Source of the DNA: Bacteroidota bacterium
GTDB taxonomy: Bacteria; Bacteroidota; Bacteroidia; AKYH767-A; 2013-40CM-41-45
DNA length: 64,000 nucleotides
Assembly: GCA_016711505.1 (NCBI GenBank)
Contig: JADJSV010000017.1
Coordinates: 186,001 to 250,000, forward strand
Direction: 5' to 3'
A program made the translations under genes and the position numbers. Below, piece after piece: positions 7,962 through 15,658 of this stretch (its first letter is position 1; each line of letters opens with the position of its first letter). The notes beneath the pieces are model-generated. The model was not told the origin of the DNA. It searched no databases and saw only the letters and a program-made list of their open reading frames with translations.

Positions 7962-9992
7962 TTAGATATGTTCTGTTCTGGCATTTGGAATATTTATAGT
8001 GAAAGTCGTACCTTTGCCAACTTCACTTTCAAAACTAATATTTCCCTTCATTTTTTCCAAAGCATTCTTTACAATAAACAATCCTAATCCGGAACCTGTC
8101 GAATCAGGATGTCCGCGATAAAACATTTCAAATACTCTGTCACGAATTCCTTCCGGAATGCCATGACCATTATCGATTATCTGTAACTGGATTCCATTAT
8201 CATGCTTCTCCACTTTGATCTTTACATGAGGACTATCCTGATTACAGTAATTGATAGCATTATGGATCAGATTTTGAAACACAGACAAAACCAACACTTT
8301 ATCTGCTTTCAGTTCAAGTAAATGATCAATCTTCACTTCAAAATTAATACTTCCGAAATCAGGAAGATGCCGAAGTGAATGCAGAATATCCTGGACCATC
8401 GACATAATATTGATCTGTGAAAGTTTGCTCGTCCCTTTTCTTGTCCGCGCAAGTTCAATCAGATCGAGTAACGTCCTGTCAAGTCGTTTTACACTTGTCT
8501 CGATCATTGTAAAATACTTTTCGTTCAGCGGATCCGAATTTTCCAGCCGCGCAAGATTCACAATTCCCATTACACTGGCCAACGGACCTTTCAGATCATG
8601 TGATGCTTTATAGAAAAAAGTATCCAGCTCCTGATTGGTTTCTACCAGTTCCTTTTCTGTTTTCTTCCGGTCTGTAATATCTGTTTGTACTCCCCAGGTT
8701 CTTATCAGGCAACCATTTTCTACAACACCAATATTGTTATTCAACATATACCTGACAGCACCTGACCTGTCGAGTTCTTTAGATTCTGCATTGCTGATCC
8801 TGTAATTATTCAGGACAAAACTCTGCATCAGTTCGCGGGTGCGTTCTTCATCGAAATTATTTTCCATGTAATAAAAATCCCGGATGCGACGACCGATCAG
8901 GTCAGTGGAGATGTTATGTCCATACATTTTAGACATGAAATCGTTGCATTCAGTAATGATTCCGGTATCCAGTAAAAGATCTATTTGTTCAGACACGGGC
9001 AGATTGATCGGTATTGGTTGCCTGTATTCGGCACGCCAGATTCCAACTGCACTTTGATCAATGAACGTTTTATATCCCTCTTCTCTTTTCTTCAGTAGTT
9101 CTTCAATCTCTTTCAGACTTGTTATGTCAGTATAAACGATCATGCAACCATTTCTGGAACCATCTTCATCATAATAAGGAGATCCTACCAGTTGAACCCA
9201 TACTTTTTTCCCATTTTGCTTTTTCATGACAGCTTCTGTCTTGATTGTGCGGCCTGACAAAAGATTTTCGAATTCATTACGAACTTCCTTTGCATTGATG
9301 ATCGGTTCGAACAGCGCTTCAAAAAGCTGATTCTCCAATTTTTCTTTGGGTATATCTGAGATCCGGGTAAATCTTTCATTCACGAAAGAGATCAGATTAG
9401 ATTTATCAAGATAAATAAGTCCATCGTTCATATTTTCGACCAGAGAAACATATCGTTGCTCCTGTTTCTTGATCTCTGACTGATATTCACCTTTCCTTTT
9501 CAGAATCTCTTCGGAAAGAAATGCGCCTGAGTACAAAGCAACGATTGCAATTGCGAATTCCGGTTTCCATTGACCTGAAAGAATCATCAGCGCCATTAAA
9601 AGTGTGGTGATGACGAAAATAAAGAACAAACTTTTGTAATATCGATCAAATACAAGGGAAAAAGTAAAAGTTGAGATCGATAAAGGCAAGAGTATTGTGA
9701 TCTCAAAGTCCCGAACGTATGCTACATATGCTGCCCAGAAGTGTAAAAGAAAGATTGAGGCAGTAGTGAGATTCATAAAATTTCTTCTGTACCATTCAGA
9801 ATAGAATGATAAAAAGTAATTTGAAGTCAATATCATTGAAACAGCAAGTCCGGATGTAAGAATATATCCATCATGATATGAAAATTCAAAAATGAAACCC
9901 AATAACGTGACGAAAATGGAGCTGAACACATTTAGCAAACGCAAATTCCGCATTTCTTTCTTGCGAATCTTATCGTTGAAGTTGGTTAGCAT
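7962..9992 (-). CDS. Membrane PAS sensor histidine kinase
   Basis: This 676-residue sensor begins with about six hydrophobic segments (residues 15-160), followed by a first PAS domain (about 180-300, with MNDGLIYLDKSNLISFVNE), a second PAS/PAC region (about 310-450) and a HisKA domain with the phospho-accepting His in ASHDLKGPLAS at residue 465. The C-terminal HATPase domain shows the N box (NLIHNAINYC), the G1 box DNGHGIP and the G2 box GSGLGLFIVKNALEKM. It has no fused receiver and no adjacent regulator. The stimulus is unknown. Confidence 0.92.
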   Translation of the reverse strand: MLTNFNDKIRKKEMRNLRLLNVFSSIFVTLLGFIFEFSYHDGYILTSGLAVSMILTSNYFLSFYSEWYRRNFMNLTTASIFLLHFWAAYVAYVRDFEITILLPLSISTFTFSLVFDRYYKSLFFIFVITTLLMALMILSGQWKPEFAIAIVALYSGAFLSEEILKRKGEYQSEIKKQEQRYVSLVENMNDGLIYLDKSNLISFVNERFTRISDIPKEKLENQLFEALFEPIINAKEVRNEFENLLSGRTIKTEAVMKKQNGKKVWVQLVGSPYYDEDGSRNGCMIVYTDITSLKEIEELLKKREEGYKTFIDQSAVGIWRAEYRQPIPINLPVSEQIDLLLDTGIITECNDFMSKMYGHNISTDLIGRRIRDFYYMENNFDEERTRELMQSFVLNNYRISNAESKELDRSGAVRYMLNNNIGVVENGCLIRTWGVQTDITDRKKTEKELVETNQELDTFFYKASHDLKGPLASVMGIVNLARLENSDPLNEKYFTMIETSVKRLDRTLLDLIELARTRKGTSKLSQINIMSMVQDILHSLRHLPDFGSINFEVKIDHLLELKADKVLVLSVFQNLIHNAINYCNQDSPHVKIKVEKHDNGIQLQIIDNGHGIPEGIRDRVFEMFYRGHPDSTGSGLGLFIVKNALEKMKGNISFESEVGKGTTFTINIPNARTEHI

Positions 9993-10015
9993 TTAATTTG
10001 GGGATCTATTGCGAT

Positions 10016-10023
10016 CAAAATTA
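10016..10023 (-). promoter_or_regulatory. Putative -7 element upstream of the histidine kinase
   Basis: Minus-strand TAATTTTG matches TAnnTTTG and lies 24 bases before the kinase ATG. No TTG is found at the expected -33 distance, so the assignment is tentative. Confidence 0.4.
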
Positions 10024-10451
10024 TCAATTTTATCGTCGACTGAATTTCTGAATGGAATCTTTTGTAAGATTTGGTAAAATGTTATATCGTTTTAGCTTAC
10101 TTCGGCAAAAAGGTTCGATATGTAGCATCATTTTTTTCATTTCATATCGTTTCGAAGACATATTTTGGAGAAAAGTTGACGTCCGATTTTGGAAATCTTC
10201 CGTCTTTTTGGTCAAAGAGGCAAAAATCAAATTGTTAATAACGTTGATTTTTTTTCGATATCGAAGCACATTTTTTTTTGTTCAAGAAAAATAATTTTAA
10301 AAATATTTTTTGTTGAATGCTCTGAACAATGCGCCAACTGCAGCTTTCAGGGCATCGTTGTTTTTTCAAAATAAATTTTTCGCAAATCAAAATCAAAAAA
10401 ATGAGGGTCTCAGAAATCAACAATTAATTGTGCAAAAAAAAATCCCAAATG
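10024..10451. other. AT-rich intergenic region without a recognisable gene
   Basis: About 430 bases are very rich in A and T runs. Short frames exist on both strands but look like translated homopolymers (Phe/Lys/Ile-rich), with no start context or motif. It separates the divergent histidine kinase and micro-protein genes, so it probably holds their regulatory DNA. Confidence 0.6.
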
Positions 10452-10483
10452 TTGTTGTAACCTTTTTTTATTTATTAAGTTTG
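10452..10483 (+). promoter_or_regulatory. Promoter of the Lys/Ala micro-protein
   Basis: TTG at 10455-10457 (or 10452-10454) is followed after 18 (or 21) bases by TAAGTTTG at 10476-10483, a full match to the TAnnTTTG element. The predicted start of transcription is about 27 bases before the ATG at 10517. Confidence 0.65.
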
Positions 10484-10516
10484 AGTAGTCATTAAACAAA
10501 CATAAAATTAAAAACT

Positions 10517-10597
10517 ATGGCAAAAGCAAAAAAAGCAGCTAAGAAAAAAGTTGCGAAAAAAGCAGCAAAGAAAAAAGTTGCTAAGAAAAAAAAGTAA
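10517..10597 (+). CDS. 26-residue Lys/Ala-rich histone-H1-like micro-protein
   Basis: This short frame encodes 15 Lys, 8 Ala, 2 Val and the initiator Met, and nothing else. It contains the nonapeptide KKAAKKKVA twice in direct succession (residues 5-13 and 14-22), encoded by two 27-base units differing at two third-codon positions. The composition resembles the tails of histone H1 and bacterial H1-like proteins, so binding to DNA or RNA is the natural inference. A consensus promoter lies upstream and a strong terminator downstream, so it looks like an independent gene. It is far shorter than known bacterial H1-like proteins. No homologue can be named from sequence alone. Confidence 0.72.
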   Translation: MAKAKKAAKKKVAKKAAKKKVAKKKK

Positions 10598-10628
10598 GCT
10601 AACGCTTCCCGCACTAAAAGCGGTTATC

Positions 10629-10669
10629 AAAAGTCCTTCGCTCTTCATGATCGAGGGACTTTTGTTTTA
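10629..10669 (+). terminator. Rho-independent terminator of the micro-protein gene
   Basis: AAAAGTCCTTCG pairs with CGAGGGACTTTT (one G-T mismatch) around a loop of about 14 bases, and TGTTTT follows. It lies 31 bases after the stop codon of the 26-residue frame. Confidence 0.8.
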
Positions 10670-10705
10670 AAGACCATTCCATTTCCAATCCAAATTCTGC
10701 CGAAT

Positions 10706-11722
10706 ATGCTCCGCTGGTCAATTGAAATTATCCATCTCGATTTAAAATATACCTGGAAAATCTCGCGAAATGCAACAGATTTCAAGAAAAACATAATCGT
10801 AACGGTTACCGATGGAAATATTTCCGGCAAAGGAGAAGGTGCTCCGAATGTCAGGTATGGTGAATCTGCAGAAGCCTGTGTTGAAGAATTCAATCGGTTC
10901 GTTTCTGTTTTGAAATCAGATTCAGACCAGCTCACATCTATTCATAATGCAATAAAGTCCGTTTCTGTTTCGCATGCATTGTCTTTTGCTATTGAATCTG
11001 CCTGGTTTCATTTTCAATCTCTCAAGGAAAAGAAAACCGTCTCCGAACTTCTCAATATTCCAAATCCAGGTCCTATCTCCACATCTTACACCATTCCAAT
11101 TATGGAAACCGGTGTATTGAAGAAATTTTTTCTGGAAAACAACCTGAATCGATTTCCTTACATTAAACTAAAGGTCAATGCAGATGATGCATATGACTCA
11201 CTGACTGAGCTCACCTCATTTTGCAACCTGCCAATCATGGTTGATGCCAATGAAGCATTCACAGACGTTGAGAAGTGTATCCTGTGGCTTGAAAAAATAA
11301 AAAAGATCCCGCTTGTATTTGTTGAACAACCATTGCCGTCTGAGATGAAAGCAGAATCAGAATATCTGAAGCAACATTCACCTTTTATTATGATGGCCGA
11401 CGAAGCTGTTACTGATTCGGCAGATTTTTCTGAACTGAAGAAATCATTTGACGGCATCAACATGAAACTGATGAAAGCCGGTGGATATGTCAATGGATTG
11501 CGATTGCTTAAAGAGGCCCGTCAGCATCAGATGAAGACCATGATCGGGTGTATGGTGGAAACTACTTTAGGAATTTCATCGGCGATGAACTTGTGTGCAA
11601 TGACAGATTATGCCGACCTGGACAGTTTTATAATTTTGAAAGAAGAACCTTTTGGTTTGATAAAAGAAGAAGCCGGAATTCTATACCAAGTTCAAAGTTC
11701 AAGGTTCAAGGTTCAAAGTTAG
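10706..11722 (+). CDS. Dipeptide epimerase (enolase superfamily, L-Ala-D/L-Glu type)
   Basis: This 338-residue member of the muconate-lactonizing group of the enolase superfamily probably epimerises dipeptides such as L-Ala-D-Glu from recycled murein. The catalytic Lys is in YIKLKV (about residue 152), metal ligands follow in VDANEAF, EQPL and MADEAV, and the second catalytic Lys is in MKLMKAGG. Substrate specificity in this family varies. The last 11 residues (QVQSSRFKVQS) are translated from an intergenic repeat (family F), so the natural C-terminus probably ended near GILY. Confidence 0.87.
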   Translation: MLRWSIEIIHLDLKYTWKISRNATDFKKNIIVTVTDGNISGKGEGAPNVRYGESAEACVEEFNRFVSVLKSDSDQLTSIHNAIKSVSVSHALSFAIESAWFHFQSLKEKKTVSELLNIPNPGPISTSYTIPIMETGVLKKFFLENNLNRFPYIKLKVNADDAYDSLTELTSFCNLPIMVDANEAFTDVEKCILWLEKIKKIPLVFVEQPLPSEMKAESEYLKQHSPFIMMADEAVTDSADFSELKKSFDGINMKLMKAGGYVNGLRLLKEARQHQMKTMIGCMVETTLGISSAMNLCAMTDYADLDSFIILKEEPFGLIKEEAGILYQVQSSRFKVQS

Positions 11723-11771
11723 CTTCGTAGTCACCAACGAAGCCAACTTTGAACTTTGAATTTTGAACTTT
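11688..11771. repeat. Intergenic inverted repeat, family F (GTTCAAAGTTCAAGG)
   Basis: The left arm consists of tandem GTTCAAGGTTCAAAGTT units followed by CTTCGT. The right arm is ACGAAG followed by AACTTTGAACTTTGAATT. The centre is a short loop (AGTCACCA). The left arm overlaps the 3' end of the epimerase gene and provides its stop codon. Confidence 0.82.
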
Positions 11772-11791
11772 AAGAATAAATCACTCAAACT

Positions 11792-11799
11792 TACCTTTG
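11792..11799 (+). promoter_or_regulatory. Putative -7 element of the Nei/Fpg-type gene
   Basis: TACCTTTG matches TAnnTTTG and lies 36 bases before the ATG at 11835. The -33 TTG is not at the usual distance. Confidence 0.5.
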
Positions 11800-11834
11800 G
11801 CACATTTTTCTAATTGAAGTTGTTTTTGAACTTC

Positions 11835-12566
11835 ATGCCGGAAGGACCAACAATCGTAATTCTTACAGAAGAAACTGCCAAATTTACCGGCAAGAAGATA
11901 CTTGCGGTTAAGGGGAACAGTAAGATCGATCAATTACGACTGGTCAATAAGAAAGTCATTGCTTTAAAAAGCTGGGGCAAGCAATTTCTCATCTGCTTTG
12001 ACAAGTTTACTGTCAGAGTTCATTTCTTAATGTTTGGATCCTATCTGATCGATGCTGAAAAGGACAGAGAACCACGTCTTAGTTTAAAGTTCAGGAACGG
12101 TTCGATCAACCTTTATTCGTGTTCGATCAAAGTCCTGGAAGGAAATTACAAAGAACTCTATGATCTTTCAGGAGATCTGATGAGCAAGAAATGGGATCCG
12201 AAAAAAGCCAAGGCAAAGCTTAAAAATATTCCAGATGAAATGATCTGTGATGCTTTGCTGGAACAAGACATTTTTGCCGGACTTGGAAACATTATTAAGA
12301 ATGAAGTTCTGTACAGAGTCCGGCTACATCCTGAATCTAAGACAGGAAAAATTCCTGATACCAAACTTAGAACTCTGATCAAAGAATCCAGAAACTACAG
12401 TTTTGAATTTCTGAAATGGAAAAAGAAATTCGTGCTGAAGAAACACTGGCTTGCACATACTAAAAAGACCTGTTTAAGATGCAATCTTCCTTTTACTAAA
12501 AAGCAAACCGGAGTTAAGAAACGAAGGAGTTTCTATTGTGAGAATTGTCAGAAACGATATAAATAA
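11835..12566 (+). CDS. Nei/Fpg-type DNA glycosylase (endonuclease VIII-like)
   Basis: This is a bifunctional base-excision glycosylase/AP lyase of the Fpg/Nei fold. The start is fixed at 11835 because the catalytic residue must be Pro2, giving MPEGPT; an in-frame TTG at 11814 would bury it. Further marks are the Lys in WGKQFLICF, the helix-two-turn-helix DIFAGLGNIIKNEVLYR, and a C-terminal zinc finger with CLRC and CENC. Length is 243 residues. The MPEGP start is closer to Nei than to Fpg, but oxidised-purine activity cannot be ruled out. Confidence 0.88.
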   Translation: MPEGPTIVILTEETAKFTGKKILAVKGNSKIDQLRLVNKKVIALKSWGKQFLICFDKFTVRVHFLMFGSYLIDAEKDREPRLSLKFRNGSINLYSCSIKVLEGNYKELYDLSGDLMSKKWDPKKAKAKLKNIPDEMICDALLEQDIFAGLGNIIKNEVLYRVRLHPESKTGKIPDTKLRTLIKESRNYSFEFLKWKKKFVLKKHWLAHTKKTCLRCNLPFTKKQTGVKKRRSFYCENCQKRYK

Positions 12567-12568
12567 TG

Positions 12569-13006
12569 CTAGTCAAATTTTTTCTTGATATAATCAACTA
12601 AACCTGTCTCTTCCAGTCCTTCAATATCGCTGAGTTCAAGTTCAAGAGCTTTTGTACTTAACTGGATTTCGAGTAGCGAAACAATAAGAGAAGCTGTAAA
12701 GAGTATCAATGAAACCGCGAATGAAAATTTGGCAAGTTCCATATGGCCTGAATAAATCAGAAACATTGTAACAATGGCCAGTAAAATACTTAATGAACCC
12801 AGAAATTGCATGTTCTTGATCAATCGAAGTCTGTATCTCAGACTTTTTATCTGGCCATGAATGACGACATTCCTTTCATTTGCATTATAACGTTCATGCA
12901 AATTTCTGATCCGGTTAGAAATTGCCAGAAACCTGTTTCCATAAGCAAGCATGATCAAACTGATGGCCGGAAAAAGTAAAGCAGGGGTGTTGATGCTGAT
13001 TTCCAT
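12569..13006 (-). CDS. DUF2721 family membrane protein
   Basis: This 145-residue protein has an N-terminal hydrophobic helix (about 7-28), a basic amphipathic stretch (RNLHERYNANER, RLRLIKNM) and two more membrane helices (about 68-110), followed by an acidic C-terminal tail. The arrangement and the N-terminal PALLFPAISLIMLAYGNRF match the uncharacterised DUF2721 family. Function is unknown. It is convergent with the glycosylase, with two bases between the stops. Confidence 0.75.
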   Translation of the reverse strand: MEISINTPALLFPAISLIMLAYGNRFLAISNRIRNLHERYNANERNVVIHGQIKSLRYRLRLIKNMQFLGSLSILLAIVTMFLIYSGHMELAKFSFAVSLILFTASLIVSLLEIQLSTKALELELSDIEGLEETGLVDYIKKKFD

Positions 13007-13080
13007 GGGTTCGGAGTTGTGATTTGGTGAGATGATGATTCGAAATTAGTAAATAGAAATTAGAATAATGGCGCTTATTT

Positions 13081-13213
13081 ATTTCCCGCAGAGATGCGCA
13101 GAATTCGCAGAAAAACCGCAGAGATTCCTGCGGAATGTAAATATTTATTTTTGTCTAACACAACAAAAAAAATCTGCGGTTATTCTGCGTTGTCTGCGTT
13201 TTCTGCGGGAAAT
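13081..13213. repeat. Intergenic inverted repeat, family D copy 1 (TCTGCG units)
   Basis: The left arm ATTTCCCGCAGA plus further CGCAGA units pairs imperfectly with a right arm of TCTGCG units ending TCTGCGGGAAAT. Copies 2 and 3 lie at 52272-52370 and 55715-55843. It fills most of the gap between DUF2721 and pbpC. Confidence 0.85.
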
Positions 13214-13230
13214 ATTTCTGTCTTTAAGAG

Positions 13231-15564
13231 TCAGAAGTTTTTTACTGTGATGGATATATTACTGTTCCGACCTTTGTCATCACTACATGAAATCTTTACC
13301 TTCCCTTCTTCAGGAATGAAAAAAACATCTTCGCCGGCATTTGCGGCCTTATAAAAGCGATCATTTATATACCAGAAGATCTGACTCACATCATTTGAAA
13401 CAGTTGCTGCTAATAATAACTGTGGCGGATGTTTTTCGTCGCGTTCAACAGTGTATTCTTTTTTATTCAACAGAGAGGTTATCCGCGGTTCGTGCTCAGA
13501 AAAAACTCTTTCACATTTAGGATTGTGAGGTGGAATTTTACGGTATGAAATTTTTTCAGATTCGTAATAAGAAATGATGTCGGGATTCAGATTCGGATAT
13601 TCTGCAGTCTTAAAACCATTTTCAGGAAGACAGGAGGTGCAATAGGAGAAAGAAGAATCTGCTGTAATAAATACTTTCTTCAGATGATTACACCTGACAA
13701 CAGAGGTTACTTGCGGGATATAATAGTCAATCACACGGTTCGTACAATTCTCTTCAGGGAGAAGACCTGTTTCGGAACACACTAACCGAAAATCAAGTTC
13801 GGCCGGTGGAATCAATCTGCTCTTTCCTGAATTGTAATCAATCGTATTGAAAAGTTCAAACAAAAGTGGTGTGGCCATTTCTGCTCCTGTGAGTTCCGGA
13901 ACTCCTTCTCCGGAAAAATTTCCTATCCATACACCAATGGTATAATCACTATTGAATCCAATGCTCCATGCATCTCTCCTTCCATATGACGTTCCCGTCT
14001 TCCATGCGATCTTTGGAAGATGCATGGCAGAACTTGCAACTTCTGCCGGCATTTCAGGGCGGTTCACTTGCGATAATATATCAGCTGTCATATAAGATGC
14101 AGAAGGGGTCATCAATTGTACCGGTGCATTAATTGTATCTGACTTCAGATAATGCGGGCGGAAAAATTTTCCGGCGTTTGCATACGTACTGAAAAGCGCC
14201 GTGAGTTCTTCAAGTTTTACACCGCATCCACCCAATATAACTGACAATCCGATCGAACCTTCAGAATGCAACACTTGTCCAAAGCCGGCAAGTTTCATTT
14301 TATCTGTAAGGGATTTCAGTCCGATCATATTCAGCGTTTTCACCGCCGGAATATTCAGTGAGTTGGCTAAAGCATGTTCAACAGTTACATTGCCATTGAA
14401 TTTTGAATTGTAATTTTCAGGTGCATAGCCATCATAGTTCACAGGAACATCAGCGATCATTGACTTTGGCGTCAACAATCCATCGTCAAATGCAATTGAA
14501 TATACCAAAGGCTTTAAAGTTGAACCCGGCGAGCGGACAGCTGTCACTCCATCGACCTGTCCACTGTGTAACATATCATTGAAATCAGATGAACCCAGAT
14601 AAGCTTCTATTGAATGCGTTCTGTTGTTCAACACAACAACAGCAGCATTGTAAATTCCATAACCGTGTAGTCGCTTTGAATAATTCGATGCGATCTGATT
14701 CAATTGTTGCTGATGGTGAAGATTGATCGTTGTCTTTACAATGGGAAGATCAGGATACTGAACATGCATCCGTAAAGAAAAGTGGGGAGCCAATCGCGGG
14801 AGTTCTGAACGTTTTGCATCGATGGGCTCTTTCAGTGCATCTTCAATCAATTCATCAGAAAACAATTTATCATGCTTCATTCTGCTCAACCATTTGTTTC
14901 TTGCCTTTACAAGTTCACCTGTGTTTGCACCGGGTCGTAAAGTACCCGGTCGGTTTGGAATGATTGCCAGTGAAACTATCTGAGCCAATGACATCTTATC
15001 CGGATTCAGGCCAAAATAAATGAGCGATGCTGCTTTAATTCCTTCGATGTTTCCACCGTAAGGAACAAGATTGAAATACATATTCAGAATCTCTTCTTTG
15101 GAATATTTCCATTCAAGTTGAAATGAACGGAACATCTCAGTGAATTTATTCAGATAAGTTCTCTTCTGTGGATATAACAAACGCGCAACCTGCATGGTGA
15201 TCGTACTGGCACCGGAAGTTCGTTTTTGGTAAACAATATTGTTGAACGCTGCACGTATAATTGCAACAGGATTCACGCCGAAATGATAGTAAAAAAACCG
15301 ATCCTCTTTATATAAAATTGCCTTACGTAATTGTTGATTGATCTCTTCCGATCGAACAAGCATGCGCCATTTCTCATCGTCACTTAAAAAAGCATACATT
15401 AAAGTGTTGTCTGCTGCGAGAATCTGCTGCGAATATGGAATTTTTTCACGGACAGGGAAAATTATATTCATCAGAAAGAAAAGGAAGAACATACCGAATG
15501 CGGTCAGGAGAATGAACTCTCCCCAACCGGCTAACTTTCTGATTAGTTCTTTCCTTTTTATCAT
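13231..15564 (-). CDS. pbpC: Penicillin-binding protein 1C
   Basis: This bifunctional class A murein synthase is anchored in the inner membrane by one N-terminal helix (about residues 15-38). The glycosyltransferase domain shows KEDRFFYYHFGVN (catalytic Glu) and GASTITMQVARLL. The transpeptidase domain has the S-x-x-K motif in SPGSTLKP, SLN in ANSLNIP and KTGT in WKTGTSYGRR. A C-terminal PBP1C-type domain (about residues 690-777) follows. An in-frame TTG at 15585 lies inside a repeat, and the ATG at 15564 gives a normal N-terminus. It follows the macroglobulin gene on the same strand, the classic pairing also seen in enterobacteria. Confidence 0.95.
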   Translation of the reverse strand: MIKRKELIRKLAGWGEFILLTAFGMFFLFFLMNIIFPVREKIPYSQQILAADNTLMYAFLSDDEKWRMLVRSEEINQQLRKAILYKEDRFFYYHFGVNPVAIIRAAFNNIVYQKRTSGASTITMQVARLLYPQKRTYLNKFTEMFRSFQLEWKYSKEEILNMYFNLVPYGGNIEGIKAASLIYFGLNPDKMSLAQIVSLAIIPNRPGTLRPGANTGELVKARNKWLSRMKHDKLFSDELIEDALKEPIDAKRSELPRLAPHFSLRMHVQYPDLPIVKTTINLHHQQQLNQIASNYSKRLHGYGIYNAAVVVLNNRTHSIEAYLGSSDFNDMLHSGQVDGVTAVRSPGSTLKPLVYSIAFDDGLLTPKSMIADVPVNYDGYAPENYNSKFNGNVTVEHALANSLNIPAVKTLNMIGLKSLTDKMKLAGFGQVLHSEGSIGLSVILGGCGVKLEELTALFSTYANAGKFFRPHYLKSDTINAPVQLMTPSASYMTADILSQVNRPEMPAEVASSAMHLPKIAWKTGTSYGRRDAWSIGFNSDYTIGVWIGNFSGEGVPELTGAEMATPLLFELFNTIDYNSGKSRLIPPAELDFRLVCSETGLLPEENCTNRVIDYYIPQVTSVVRCNHLKKVFITADSSFSYCTSCLPENGFKTAEYPNLNPDIISYYESEKISYRKIPPHNPKCERVFSEHEPRITSLLNKKEYTVERDEKHPPQLLLAATVSNDVSQIFWYINDRFYKAANAGEDVFFIPEEGKVKISCSDDKGRNSNISITVKNF

Positions 15565-15571
15565 CCTCTTT

Positions 15572-15648
15572 AGGTCAAAGGTCAAAGGTCAGGCAACATT
15601 CGACAGTCTGCTCACTGCACTAACCTTTGACACTTGACCTTTGACCCC
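15572..15648. repeat. Intergenic inverted repeat, family C (GGTCAAAGGTCAAAGG)
   Basis: GGTCAAAGGTCAAAGGTC on the left pairs imperfectly with ACTTGACCTTTGACC on the right. It occupies the whole 94-base gap between the macroglobulin gene and pbpC. Confidence 0.82.
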
Positions 15649-15658
15649 TTTTCAGAAA

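Noticed and set aside
10052..10423. Several frames of 60 to 80 residues in the AT-rich gap
   Set aside because: They are Phe/Lys/Ile-rich translations of homopolymers on both strands, with no family features.
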